A stretch of DNA of 64,000 nucleotides. Source: Maribacter antarcticus DSM 21422. Lineage in GTDB: Bacteria; Bacteroidota; Bacteroidia; Flavobacteriales; Flavobacteriaceae. Where the stretch lies: assembly GCF_000621125.1 (NCBI RefSeq), contig NZ_JHZC01000005.1, positions 1-64,000 on the forward strand. Direction: 5' to 3'. The position numbers and the translations under genes are program-made. This document shows, one piece after another, positions 6,739-14,991 of this stretch (position 1 is the first letter of the stretch; each line of letters opens with the position of its first letter). The notes under the pieces were generated by a model. It had not been told where the DNA came from, did not search any database, and was given only the letters and a program-made list of their open reading frames with translations.

Positions 6739-6761
6739 GCCTTATTTTATAAGGCTTTTTT
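6739..6761 (+). terminator. Terminator after the START-like gene
   Basis: GCCTTAT-TTT-ATAAGGC makes a 7-bp stem followed by TTTTTT. The T-run abuts the ATG of the next gene at 6762. Confidence 0.75.
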
Positions 6762-7607
6762 ATGGTGAATTTTAACGGTACGTTACTAAAAGAGGATGCT
6801 TACTTTTTAAACAGCGCAAATAGAGGGCTCCGCTATGGAGATTCACTTTTTGAAGCAATACGCGTTGTAAATGGAAGTGTATATTTCCTGGAAGAACACT
6901 ACCTTAGGTTAATGTCGTCCATGCGTATCCTTCGTATGGAAATTCCAATGGAGTTTACCATGGAGTTTTTAGAGGCTGAGATATTAAGAGTAATAGCCGC
7001 GCTGGGAGTTAATAAAACATATCGCGTCCGCTTTGCAGTATTTAGGAATGATGGGGGACTTTATCTGCCAGAAACAAATAGCATTTCTTATTGTATAGAG
7101 GCAAAAGTGTTGGACCATCCGTTTTATACCATTTCAGATGCTCCTTATGAGGTAGAGTTATTCAAGGATTTTTTTGTAAACAAGGATATGCTATCCAATT
7201 TAAAAACCAATAACCGTATTTTGAATGTAGTGGGAAGCGTTTTCGCTAAAGAAAACGATTATCATAATTGTCTACTCATTAACGGCGATAAGATGGTTGT
7301 AGAGGCACTGAACGGCAACGTTTTTTTAGTGTCGGGAAAAACGATTAAAACGCCTCCTTTAAAAGATGGCTGTCTTAATGGGATTCTTAGAAAAAAAATA
7401 GTGGAACTTCTTCAAAAATCTCAGGTATATGAGTTTAAAGAGGAATCTATTTCTCCGTTTGAACTCCAAAAAGCGGATGAGATTTTTATTACAAATACCA
7501 TTAGCGGTATTATACCCGTGTATAAATATCGTAAGAAAATATTCGAAAATACGACGAGTAAAGATTTGATTGGAAAGCTTAATGCAGTAGCAAGATTAAC
7601 TGCTTAA
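6762..7607 (+). CDS. Class IV PLP aminotransferase / aminodeoxychorismate lyase-like
   Basis: This 281-residue fold-type IV PLP enzyme has NRGLRYGDSLFEAIRVVNG near the N-terminus, LKTNNRILNVVGSVFA with the likely PLP Lys at about residue 147, and VVEALNGNVFLV with the cofactor-supporting Glu. The family includes branched-chain aminotransferase, D-amino-acid aminotransferase and 4-amino-4-deoxychorismate lyase (PabC, folate). The length and the short active-site strand fit the PabC-like side, but the substrate cannot be fixed. It is transcribed alone from its own -7 box and meets the yqgE-like gene tail to tail with a 1-bp gap. Confidence 0.85.
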   Translation: MVNFNGTLLKEDAYFLNSANRGLRYGDSLFEAIRVVNGSVYFLEEHYLRLMSSMRILRMEIPMEFTMEFLEAEILRVIAALGVNKTYRVRFAVFRNDGGLYLPETNSISYCIEAKVLDHPFYTISDAPYEVELFKDFFVNKDMLSNLKTNNRILNVVGSVFAKENDYHNCLLINGDKMVVEALNGNVFLVSGKTIKTPPLKDGCLNGILRKKIVELLQKSQVYEFKEESISPFELQKADEIFITNTISGIIPVYKYRKKIFENTTSKDLIGKLNAVARLTA

Positions 7608-7608
7608 A

Positions 7609-8169
7609 TTAATTAAGGCTAGGGTTTTCCGGTGCGTTGGACCATAGAAGATAGTCGCCACCAAGCTCCATCATTTTTTCTTTCCAAAATGCAACAGAAG
7701 ACTTTTTTATAATTTGGCTTTCGTATTGGTTAGCTACCACTATCCAAGAGTTAGAAGAAAGTTCTTCATCTAGCTGCGAAGAAGACCACCCAGAGTAGCC
7801 CAAAAAGAAACGAATATCATCTTCGGAGATTATTTTTTGATTTACTAAGGTAATTGTTTTTTCAAAATCTCCACCCCAATAGATGCCGTCAGAAATTTCT
7901 ATACTATTTGCAATTAAATGAGGCACTTTATGAATAAAATAAAGGTTGTCTTGATCCACCGGACCCCCATTATATACTTGAAAAGGAATTAAAATTTCAG
8001 CAACAAGATCATTTATCTGATATTCTAATGGTTTGTTTAAAATAAAACCAACCGAACCCTCTTTATTGTGTTCTGCGAGCAACACCACAGACCTATTAAA
8101 GGAAACATCACCGGAGAGCGATGGTTCGGCAATAAGTAGTTTTCCTTTTCTAGGTATTAGCTTTAGCAT
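7609..8169 (-). CDS. YqgE/AlgH family protein (UPF0301)
   Basis: This 186-residue protein shows the family pattern: PRKGKLLIAEPSLSGDVSFN, RSVVLLAEHNKEGSVGFILN, YNGGPVDQDNLYFIH and FLGYSGWSSSQLDEEL. These line up with the two conserved blocks of YqgE/AlgH proteins. The family's role is not settled; AlgH was linked to alginate regulation in Pseudomonas. It is cytoplasmic, with no signal peptide. It lies downstream of the HU gene but is separated from it by a terminator, so it probably has its own weak promoter. Confidence 0.92.
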   Translation of the reverse strand: MLKLIPRKGKLLIAEPSLSGDVSFNRSVVLLAEHNKEGSVGFILNKPLEYQINDLVAEILIPFQVYNGGPVDQDNLYFIHKVPHLIANSIEISDGIYWGGDFEKTITLVNQKIISEDDIRFFLGYSGWSSSQLDEELSSNSWIVVANQYESQIIKKSSVAFWKEKMMELGGDYLLWSNAPENPSLN

Positions 8170-8234
8170 TTGTAAAACAAATTAAGAGTACCTAAAATAA
8201 TACATTTATTGTTAAAACTCAAAAATTAAGACAC

Positions 8235-8260
8235 AAAAAAAGCGCTTTTTAAGCGCTTTT
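8235..8260 (-). terminator. Terminator after the HU gene
   Basis: Minus strand: AAAAGCGC (8260-8253) pairs with GCGCTTTT (8245-8238) around a 7-base loop, followed by further T residues. It lies 22 bp past the HU stop. Confidence 0.8.
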
Positions 8261-8281
8261 AAAATCTAATATCTGTATGAA

Positions 8282-8554
8282 TTAGTTTACTGCACTACCT
8301 AAATCGGCGCCTGCTTTAAACTTAACAACATTCTTAGCTGCAATTTGGATAGTTTTTCCAGTTGATGGGTTTCTACCTTCTCTTGCATTTCTTCTTGATA
8401 CGGACCAAGATCCGAAACCAACTAAAGAAACTCTGTCTCCTTTTTTCAAAGAACCTTCAACATTTCCTAAAAAAGACTCTAAAGACTTTTTAGCCGCTGC
8501 CTTTGTGATGCCAGCGTCTGCCGCCATTGCATCAATCAATTCTGTTTTGTTCAT
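8282..8554 (-). CDS. HU-family DNA-bending protein
   Basis: This 90-residue protein has the complete HU layout: an N-terminal dimer helix pair (MNKTELIDAMAADAGITKA), the VSLVGFGSWSV strand, and the DNA-binding beta-arm with RNAREGRNPSTGKTI, including the intercalating NP motif. The C-terminal VKFKAGADL completes the saddle. HU homodimers compact and bend chromosomal DNA. It is monocistronic, with its own consensus promoter upstream and a terminator downstream. Two direct repeats lie just upstream of the promoter and may be control sites. Confidence 0.97.
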   Translation of the reverse strand: MNKTELIDAMAADAGITKAAAKKSLESFLGNVEGSLKKGDRVSLVGFGSWSVSRRNAREGRNPSTGKTIQIAAKNVVKFKAGADLGSAVN

Positions 8555-8600
8555 AATGTGATTAAGTTAATTGTTGTTAAAATAGTTTTAAAACGTTAAA

Positions 8601-8630
8601 CAAATTTATATGGATTTACGACCAACACAA
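8601..8630 (-). promoter_or_regulatory. HU gene promoter
   Basis: Minus strand: TTG (8630-8628), 19 bases, then TAAATTTG (8608-8601). This is a textbook Bacteroidota TTG-N19-TAnnTTTG promoter, with a leader of about 40 nt before the HU ATG. Confidence 0.75.
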
Positions 8631-8654
8631 GTAAAACGGCTCTAAATCCCTTAT

Positions 8655-8686
8655 TTTGTTGATAACTTGGAAGGTTTGTTGATAAC
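8655..8686. repeat. Two direct repeats of TTTGTTGATAAC
   Basis: Exact 12-base copies at 8655-8666 and 8675-8686, offset by 20 bp (about two helical turns). They sit 25 bp upstream of the HU -33 element. The inverse, TTATCAACA, differs from the DnaA box TTATCCACA by one base. Confidence 0.6.
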
Positions 8687-8731
8687 GTAGGGCTTTTTTT
8701 ACGATTCTCGCAGCCCTATCATACAGGGGCT

Positions 8732-9679
8732 TCACCGAAAAATAGCATTTTCGGGTAAATTTAGTCCGTTTAACACCGCTTCTGTTGCCATTCTTCGCTT
8801 ACCCTGTAACTGAATTTCTAAAAGTTTTATAAATCCGCCTTCCGCAGCTACGCGCATTTCTTTCTTGTCAAAAACTAGTGTTCCCGGTCGCAGCTTGTGT
8901 TCCTCTCTTTCAAGTGTTACTTTGTAAATCTTTACAATTACTTCTTCTTTATGCATATACAAGGTACCCCATGCTGCCGGATACGGACTTAGGCCTCTAA
9001 TATGGTCATATATTTTTTGTAGGGGAACACTCCAATCTATCTTACAGGTTTCCCTGTCTAGTTTATAGGCTAGCTTTAGATCAGTTGAATTTTTTTGTAG
9101 GCTGGTACTAAAATCACCTTCTTCGATACGTTTAACCGTTTTTAATACGGTAAGTGCTCCTAAGTCCATAAGCCGATCGTGTAACGTTCCGGCATCTTCA
9201 TTGGGAGCAATAGGTAGTTCGTCTTGTAGGATGATAGCGCCGGTATCAATCTTTTCATCAATAAAAAATGTAGTTGCACCTGTTTTTGTTTCCCCGTTCA
9301 TGATGGCCCAATTGATAGGCGCCGCACCGCGGTACTCCGGTAAGAGGGATGCATGTAAATTAAATGTGCCTAACTCCGGTAATTGCCAAACAACCTTGGG
9401 AAGCATCCTAAAAGCAACTACTATTTGTAAATTAGCCTCGAGTGACTTCAGTTCTTCTAAGAATTCGGGGTGCTTCAAATTCGTTGGTTGTAATATGGTT
9501 AGATTGTGCGCAATAGCGTACTCTTTTACCGCGGACTGATTTAATTTTCGTCCCCTTCCTGCGGGTCTGTCCGGAGCAGTAATGACCCCAACAATGGGAT
9601 ATCCTTTTTCGTAAAGTGTATTCAAAATACCCACAGCAAAATCAGGTGTTCCCATAAATACGATTCGTATGTCTGTCAT
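8732..9679 (-). CDS. fmt: Methionyl-tRNA formyltransferase
   Basis: This 315-residue enzyme transfers formyl from 10-formyl-tetrahydrofolate to the initiator Met-tRNA. Visible marks are RIVFMGTPDFAVGILNTLYE at the N-terminus, the catalytic block FNLHASLLPEYRGAAPINWA (N, H, then SLLP) at about 107-126, and TGATTFFIDEKIDTG. The C-terminal OB-like domain starts near 210. Full length for the family. It lies 6 bp downstream of recQ on the same strand and is the last gene of the ATPase-recQ-fmt unit. Confidence 0.97.
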   Translation of the reverse strand: MTDIRIVFMGTPDFAVGILNTLYEKGYPIVGVITAPDRPAGRGRKLNQSAVKEYAIAHNLTILQPTNLKHPEFLEELKSLEANLQIVVAFRMLPKVVWQLPELGTFNLHASLLPEYRGAAPINWAIMNGETKTGATTFFIDEKIDTGAIILQDELPIAPNEDAGTLHDRLMDLGALTVLKTVKRIEEGDFSTSLQKNSTDLKLAYKLDRETCKIDWSVPLQKIYDHIRGLSPYPAAWGTLYMHKEEVIVKIYKVTLEREEHKLRPGTLVFDKKEMRVAAEGGFIKLLEIQLQGKRRMATEAVLNGLNLPENAIFR

Positions 9680-9685
9680 AATTCT

Positions 9686-11581
9686 CTAGGATATGTGGTA
9701 TTGGTTTTTAGTGTCTAATTTAATTTTTCCATCCTCCAATAACTCTTGTAAAGCTATTAAAACAGCATCACTTTCTAAATGTAATAGCTGCTGAATGGCT
9801 CTGGAGTTTCTAGGATTCGATGCCAATAGTGTTCTAATTTGTTGTTTGATGTTTTGTGATGTGATTTTAGAATTTTGTGGGCTAGTGCAAACATCACATA
9901 TCCCGCACGGGCTTGAAGCTATTTCTCCAAAGTACGTCAATAACTGGTTACTCCTGCACATACGATTGTTATTCGTGTATGCTAATATTTGTTTTACCTG
10001 GCTTTCCTTTAGTTGATTTTGCTCCTTAATGGTTTTAGAAAATAGGTTGATGGTACTGTCATCTTCCCTTGGTACTAAAAAAGTAAGTTCCAAGTCGCTA
10101 TGTGAGCCTTTAAAAGCTATAATTTCTTCGGATGCTAATTTTTCCAAACCTTTAATAACATTATTTTCACTGGTATTTAATTTTTTGGACAGCAGTAAAG
10201 TGTTTATTAAGGTTTCGAATTCAAAGATACCGCCATAGGTTCTCAAGACAATTTTAACCAAATCAGACAGGCTTGGATTTTGTGCTATATAATCGAAAAG
10301 GACATCCTTTTCTGCGATAAAATGTACCGTTACTTTTCTAGCAAAAGAGGTAGATAAGGCGAGTACGGAGTTTCTATCCAGTATCCTTAGTACATTATAG
10401 GTGAGCAATGAGTTTAAACCATACGTGGCGCAAAATTCGTTAAAGTTTAATCGAAACGTACTTCCAGAACTTTCCCCATAGGCGATTTGTAAGTAATTGT
10501 TTAGCTTATTGTATACGAATTTCACAAAAGAAACGTCCGGTAGAATATCTAAAAACTGCTTTTTTACCTGTTCTTGATCTGTTTTGTTCGTGATTAGAAT
10601 AGCCTCGGCAGGGGCACCATCCCTTCCTGCTCTTCCCGCTTCCTGAAAATAATTTTCCAAACAGTCCGGTATTTGATAATGAATAACTAAAGCTACATCT
10701 GGCTTATCGATTCCCATACCAAAAGCATTGGTAGCTACCATTATTTTAGTTTTATTTTCCAACCATTGTTCCAACTTCTTTTTCTTCTCTTTTTCGGTTA
10801 TTCCACCATGGTAATAAGTCGTGCTTATACCACAACTTATTAAATAACTAGAAATTTCTTCTGCTAGCCTTCGAGTTCTCACGTAAACGATACCACTAGT
10901 ATTAAGCTTGCTGCAATGCTGTTTGAGTAGATACCTTTTGTCTTCTTCTTTAACTACTTTAAACGCAATATTTTTTCTGGAAAATGAATCTTTTTGTATC
11001 AGAGGTGCTATGAAGTCTAAAGTAGAAACAATATCAGCGGCTACTTTTGAAGTAGCGGTTGCTGTAAGCGCCATAAAAGGTACTTTTGGATGAAGTTCCC
11101 TTAATACCGAACATTTTAAATAGGCAGGTCTAAAATCATGACCCCATTGAGAAATACAGTGCGCCTCGTCTATGACCAACAGCGTTACGTTCATTTGCTG
11201 AATCCGCTCTTGTATTAGTTCCTGACCCAAGCGCTCTGGGGAAATATAAAGAAATTTATAGCCTCCGTAGACGCAATTATCCAGTTCATTGTTAAGCTCC
11301 TCAAATCTCATGCTACCAGTTAATCCTATCGCTTTAATTCCTAAGTCTTTAAGCTTAGAGACCTGATTTTGAATTAATGCGATTAAAGGAGAAACTACAA
11401 TACATATTCCATCCTGTGCCATCGCAGGTACCTGAAAGCAAATTGACTTTCCTCCTCCAGTAGGTAAAAGGGCCAAAACGTCCCTACCTTCTAAAATAGC
11501 ATTAATAATTTTTTCCTGCGAATCTTTAAAAGATGTAAAACCCCAGTACGTTTCAAGAATCTCAATGGGTGTGCTATTCAC
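9686..11581 (-). CDS. recQ: RecQ-family ATP-dependent DNA helicase
   Basis: This 631-residue superfamily 2 helicase has Walker A LLPTGGGKSICFQVPA (residues about 38-53), the DEAH box VIDEAHCISQWGHDFRPAY, and motif VI QEAGRAGRDG. A RecQ zinc-binding subdomain with CRSNQLLTYFGE and CGICDVC (four Cys) follows, then a winged-helix-like tail. No HRDC domain is evident. It unwinds DNA 3' to 5' in repair and fork restart. The start is GTG, overlapping the 3' end of the ATPase gene by 8 bp; fmt follows after 6 bp. Flavobacteria often keep several recQ copies, so it may not be the only one. Confidence 0.95.
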   Translation of the reverse strand: MNSTPIEILETYWGFTSFKDSQEKIINAILEGRDVLALLPTGGGKSICFQVPAMAQDGICIVVSPLIALIQNQVSKLKDLGIKAIGLTGSMRFEELNNELDNCVYGGYKFLYISPERLGQELIQERIQQMNVTLLVIDEAHCISQWGHDFRPAYLKCSVLRELHPKVPFMALTATATSKVAADIVSTLDFIAPLIQKDSFSRKNIAFKVVKEEDKRYLLKQHCSKLNTSGIVYVRTRRLAEEISSYLISCGISTTYYHGGITEKEKKKKLEQWLENKTKIMVATNAFGMGIDKPDVALVIHYQIPDCLENYFQEAGRAGRDGAPAEAILITNKTDQEQVKKQFLDILPDVSFVKFVYNKLNNYLQIAYGESSGSTFRLNFNEFCATYGLNSLLTYNVLRILDRNSVLALSTSFARKVTVHFIAEKDVLFDYIAQNPSLSDLVKIVLRTYGGIFEFETLINTLLLSKKLNTSENNVIKGLEKLASEEIIAFKGSHSDLELTFLVPREDDSTINLFSKTIKEQNQLKESQVKQILAYTNNNRMCRSNQLLTYFGEIASSPCGICDVCTSPQNSKITSQNIKQQIRTLLASNPRNSRAIQQLLHLESDAVLIALQELLEDGKIKLDTKNQYHIS

Positions 11582-12143
11582 GAGACATATCTAAATGGTT
11601 CTTTATAAAAGCAAGTCTTTCCGTTACGGTTCCGAAGGGAACTTCGTTAGTTACATATCCAAGAGATGCGTAGGTATTTTTTAAATGTTCATGGATTTCA
11701 GTTGCCTGTAAATAGGTTTCCAATCTTTCATTATCCTGTACATAAATTGCTTCCCAAGGCGGAAGTAAAAATACACTGTCGTAATTATGGTTTTTGCAGG
11801 CATTAAGAAAGTCAGCCTCATAAGGTTGGTCAAAATAGTTCATATATGCGAGTACGTCTGGCATACCACGATCATAAAAGACCTGTGTTCTTTCTTGTTT
11901 TTGTCCGTCGTCGTACTGTTTTCTTCGACCTTCTAATAGTTGTTCATTAAACTGTTTTGAATCACTAACAAATGCAATGGGATTGCTGAACACGCTATCT
12001 GGATGCTGTTGGTTTTTAGCTTCCAATGTCATGCTACGTATAAATTCATGAAAACAGTAAAACCCTGAAGTCTCCAAGGCTTTTATGATAGCTGTTTTTC
12101 CGGTTCCGGGAGCGCCCGTTATTACGATTCGTTTACAATTCAA
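11574..12143 (-). CDS. P-loop ATPase/kinase-like protein (AAA_28 type)
   Basis: This 189-residue protein has Walker A at its N-terminus (VITGAPGTGKTAIIKALE) and an aspartate-rich FYDRGMPDVLAYMNYF motif. It also has a loop with LLPPWEAIYVQDNERLETY, as seen in the AAA_28 / NadR-kinase-like group. The substrate is unknown. The start must be TTG at 12143, because the P-loop begins seven residues later and no ATG precedes it in frame. A TAnnTTTG box lies about 20 bp upstream. It is the first gene of the ATPase-recQ-fmt operon. Confidence 0.82.
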   Translation of the reverse strand: MNCKRIVITGAPGTGKTAIIKALETSGFYCFHEFIRSMTLEAKNQQHPDSVFSNPIAFVSDSKQFNEQLLEGRRKQYDDGQKQERTQVFYDRGMPDVLAYMNYFDQPYEADFLNACKNHNYDSVFLLPPWEAIYVQDNERLETYLQATEIHEHLKNTYASLGYVTNEVPFGTVTERLAFIKNHLDMSRE

Positions 12144-12162
12144 GTTATAGTTTTAGCTTCAC

Positions 12163-12170
12163 CAAAAATA
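12163..12170 (-). promoter_or_regulatory. -7 box of the ATPase-recQ-fmt operon
   Basis: Minus strand TATTTTTG matches TAnnTTTG; a TTG lies 16 bases upstream, slightly close. It gives a very short leader to the TTG start at 12143. Confidence 0.45.
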
Positions 12171-12208
12171 GGCAAACCTAGGATACCAAAAAACCAGATG
12201 TTTCCACT

Positions 12209-12216
12209 TATCTTTG
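12209..12216 (+). promoter_or_regulatory. -7 box of the DUF493 gene
   Basis: TATCTTTG overlaps the in-frame TTG at 12214, so that TTG cannot be the translation start. The ATG at 12232 lies about 9 nt after the predicted transcript start. No good -33 TTG is seen. Confidence 0.5.
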
Positions 12217-12231
12217 TTTGAAAATGAACCA

Positions 12232-12519
12232 ATGGCAGAAACTAGCCCAGCAGAGTTTTATAAACGATTAAAAGAGCAATTGGCGGAGACTACCGCTTGG
12301 CCTTCTGATTACCTTTATAAATTCATCGTTTTGACAGACTCGGATAACATTGCTCAAATACATAAGATATTTGACTATAGCGGTGCGGTAATAACTTCAA
12401 AAAAATCTAAAAAGGGAAAGTATACCAGTGTCTCTATTACGGTAAATCTTAAAAATCCTACCGAAGTAATAGAGAAATACAAAGAAGTGGGTGCCTTGGA
12501 GGGCGTAATATCTCTTTAA
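12232..12519 (+). CDS. DUF493 family protein
   Basis: This small soluble protein of 95 residues has the ferredoxin-like DUF493 pattern: EFYKRLKEQLAETTAWPSDY, LYKFIVLTDSDNIAQI, then KKSKKGKYTSVSITVNLKNP. The family includes E. coli YbeD and has an ACT-like regulatory fold; function unknown. I chose the ATG at 12232 over the upstream TTG because a promoter box overlaps the latter. It stands alone, divergent from the ATPase-recQ-fmt operon. Confidence 0.85.
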   Translation: MAETSPAEFYKRLKEQLAETTAWPSDYLYKFIVLTDSDNIAQIHKIFDYSGAVITSKKSKKGKYTSVSITVNLKNPTEVIEKYKEVGALEGVISL

Positions 12520-12602
12520 AATAGTATTTACGCTATAATTTTATTATTTTGCGTTCCGTATAAAAACACATCTTCAATAAATTTTAAGTAAAACTATCCA
12601 AT

Positions 12603-13262
12603 TTGCAATTAGTAGAAAACCTCGAATACAATACAGAACGTCCACATTTAATAATACCGGAGTACGGGCGTCATTTTCAAAAAATGGTAGATCATGCGGT
12701 TTCAATAGCAGACCCTGTGGAACGAAACAATGTGGCTAACTCCATCATAAGCGTGATGGGGAATTTACAGCCCCATTTACGTGATGTGCCTGATTTTCAG
12801 CATAAGTTATGGGATCAGCTATTTATTATGTCTGATTTTAAATTGGATGTGGAGTCTCCTTTTCCAATAACCACAAAAGAGCAGTTGCAAGAACGCCCAG
12901 ATGCTTTGGAATACCCGCAAAACTTTCCAAAATATCGTTTTTACGGTAACAATATCAAGCGTATGATAGATGTTGCAGTAGAGTGGGAAAAAGGAGATAA
13001 GCGTTCCGGTCTTGAGTATGCTATTGCCAATCACATGAAAAAATGCTACCTGAACTGGAACAAAGATGTGGTGGATGATTCCGCAATCTTTAAGCATTTG
13101 TTTGATCTTAGTGATGGAGCCATAGATTTAGCGGCAGAGGACGAAAGTCTTACCGATAGTGGTCAATTTCTAAAGAATAGGATTGCAAAAACCCCGCGGA
13201 CCATCAACAATAATAACAAAAACAATCAAAGAAATAATAATCGCGGTAAAAAACGCTATTAA
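12603..13262 (+). CDS. DUF4290 family protein upstream of murA
   Basis: This 219-residue cytoplasmic protein matches DUF4290, a family confined to Bacteroidota: LEYNTERPHLIIPEYGRHFQ at the start and LWDQLFIMSDFKLDVESPFP in the middle. The tail is low-complexity, Asn- and Lys-rich (residues about 195-219, NNNNKNNQRNNNRGKKRY), and probably disordered and nucleic-acid- or surface-binding. The start is TTG at 12603, the only start that gives the expected N-terminus; no ATG precedes it. murA follows after 17 bp, a linkage usual in this phylum, which suggests a role tied to cell-wall synthesis. Confidence 0.88.
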   Translation: MQLVENLEYNTERPHLIIPEYGRHFQKMVDHAVSIADPVERNNVANSIISVMGNLQPHLRDVPDFQHKLWDQLFIMSDFKLDVESPFPITTKEQLQERPDALEYPQNFPKYRFYGNNIKRMIDVAVEWEKGDKRSGLEYAIANHMKKCYLNWNKDVVDDSAIFKHLFDLSDGAIDLAAEDESLTDSGQFLKNRIAKTPRTINNNNKNNQRNNNRGKKRY

Positions 13263-13279
13263 TCGTCTACAGACTTTAG

Positions 13280-14587
13280 ATGGGAACATTCAAGATAGAA
13301 GGAGGGCACCCACTATCAGGTGAAATAACACCACAAGGGGCAAAAAACGAAGCTTTACAGATTTTATGTGCAGTTTTATTGACAGAGGAAAAGGTTGCAA
13401 TAACCAACATTCCAGACATTATAGATGTCAATAAACTTATTTCCTTATTAGAGGATTTAGGCGTAAAAATCCAGAAAAAGGGAAAAGGCAGTTATACATT
13501 TAAGGCAGATGATATAAATCTTGACTACCTGCAAAGCGACCAATTCAAACAAGATGGTAGGGGTTTAAGAGGTTCTATTATGTTGGTTGGGCCGCTACTT
13601 GCTCGCTTTGGTAAGGGATACATTCCAAAACCTGGCGGTGATAAAATTGGACGTAGAAGGTTAGATACCCATTTTGAAGGTTTTATAAAACTAGGTGCTA
13701 AATTTAGGTACAATAGAGAAGAATACTTTTACGGGGTAGAGGCCAAAAAGCTAAAAGGCACCTATATGTTATTGGATGAAGCATCTGTAACAGGGACCGC
13801 TAATATTGTAATGGCAGCAGTGCTTGCCGAAGGTCAAACTACCATATATAACGCAGCTTGCGAACCTTACCTACAACAATTGTGCAAAATGTTGAACCGT
13901 ATGGGGGCTAAAATCTCTGGGGTAGGTTCTAATCTTTTGGTAATTGATGGTACAGAAAGTTTAGGTGGTACCGAACACAGGATGTTACCGGATATGATAG
14001 AGATAGGGAGTTGGATAGGCCTCGCTGCAATGACCAAAAGCGAACTCACTATAAAAAATGTAAGTTGGGATAATCTAGGTCAGATTCCTACTGTTTTTAG
14101 AAAATTGGGAATTACCCTTGAGCGTAAAGGAGATGATATTTATATTCCTGAGCATAAAAATGGCTATGAGATTCAAAACTATATCGATGGGTCTATATTA
14201 ACCATTGCAGACGCGCCTTGGCCTGGGCTTACTCCGGATTTATTGAGCATTATTTTGGTAATTGCCACACAGGCAAGAGGTGAGCTTATTATCCATCAAA
14301 AAATGTTTGAAAGTAGGCTCTTCTTTGTAGATAAACTATTGGACATGGGTGCAAAGATTATTCTTTGTGACCCCCATAGAGCTGCGGTTATGGGACATGA
14401 TTTTAAGTCAACATTGAAAGCAACGACCATGACTTCTCCTGATATTAGAGCAGGGGTTTCCTTATTGATAGCGGCACTATCCGCTAAAGGAACTTCAACG
14501 ATTCATAATATTGAGCAGATTGATCGTGGCTATGAAAATATAGACGAGCGGTTGAGAGCTATTGGTGCTAAAATCACACGTGTGTAA
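13280..14587 (+). CDS. murA: UDP-N-acetylglucosamine 1-carboxyvinyltransferase, Asp-type active site
   Basis: This 435-residue MurA catalyses the first committed step of peptidoglycan synthesis: transfer of enolpyruvate from PEP to UDP-GlcNAc. The N-terminal GGHPLSGEITPQGAKNEALQ motif carries the conserved Lys and Asn. The catalytic loop reads PGGDKIGRRRLDTH, so the position of E. coli Cys115 is Asp (residue 121). Asp-type MurA enzymes, as in mycobacteria, are active and not alkylated by fosfomycin. The two-domain inside-out barrel is full length, ending at GYENIDERLRAIGAKI. It is co-transcribed with DUF4290, and its 3' end overlaps a convergent membrane-protein gene by 14 bp. Confidence 0.96.
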   Translation: MGTFKIEGGHPLSGEITPQGAKNEALQILCAVLLTEEKVAITNIPDIIDVNKLISLLEDLGVKIQKKGKGSYTFKADDINLDYLQSDQFKQDGRGLRGSIMLVGPLLARFGKGYIPKPGGDKIGRRRLDTHFEGFIKLGAKFRYNREEYFYGVEAKKLKGTYMLLDEASVTGTANIVMAAVLAEGQTTIYNAACEPYLQQLCKMLNRMGAKISGVGSNLLVIDGTESLGGTEHRMLPDMIEIGSWIGLAAMTKSELTIKNVSWDNLGQIPTVFRKLGITLERKGDDIYIPEHKNGYEIQNYIDGSILTIADAPWPGLTPDLLSIILVIATQARGELIIHQKMFESRLFFVDKLLDMGAKIILCDPHRAAVMGHDFKSTLKATTMTSPDIRAGVSLLIAALSAKGTSTIHNIEQIDRGYENIDERLRAIGAKITRV

Positions 14588-14984
14588 ATAAAGTCCAAAT
14601 AAAAATGATACTCCAGAGTGCTGTTCGCGACCAGTTATATGAAACCAGTTCGGACAAGGTGTTTTCGTCAAAACGTACGTTTGAAACGGCATTATGCCTG
14701 GGTACAAATAGTAAAAAAGTAAGCATCCATACGAACAGAATTAGTACTACGCTTCCTGCAGTATATAGCGAGGATGTAAGGTATAACTGATATATCGCTA
14801 GTAGTGTTTGGCCAAGCATTAAGGGGATTACGATATAAGAAATGCGTTGCACATAGATACGGTGCCAGCGGATTAAATCATTCCTACTAAAGTATGTAAA
14901 GCTAGGGTAGATAACAAGTTGTACCATCCAAATTAGCACAAGTAATCCAAAATCGAAGCCTATTCTCAGCGTTTCTAGTATCAT
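14574..14984 (-). CDS. Four-helix membrane protein, last gene of pirin operon
   Basis: This 136-residue integral membrane protein has four hydrophobic segments (about 9-27, 48-66, 75-93, 119-134). Charged loops include YFSRNDLIRWHRIYVQRISY. I do not recognise a named family, although proteins of this shape are common in flavobacteria. It is the fourth gene of a tight operon headed by pirin, 7 bp after the DoxX/MauE-like gene. Its stop lies inside the 3' end of murA on the other strand (14-bp convergent overlap), so read-through antisense transcription is likely there. Confidence 0.75.
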   Translation of the reverse strand: MILETLRIGFDFGLLVLIWMVQLVIYPSFTYFSRNDLIRWHRIYVQRISYIVIPLMLGQTLLAIYQLYLTSSLYTAGSVVLILFVWMLTFLLFVPRHNAVSNVRFDENTLSELVSYNWSRTALWSIIFIWTLFTHV

Positions 14985-14991
14985 TTATTTA

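Noticed and set aside
8690-8720. Hairpin AGGGCT...AGCCCT downstream of fmt as terminator
   Set aside because: The 16-base loop and lack of a T-run after the stem on the minus strand make it weak.
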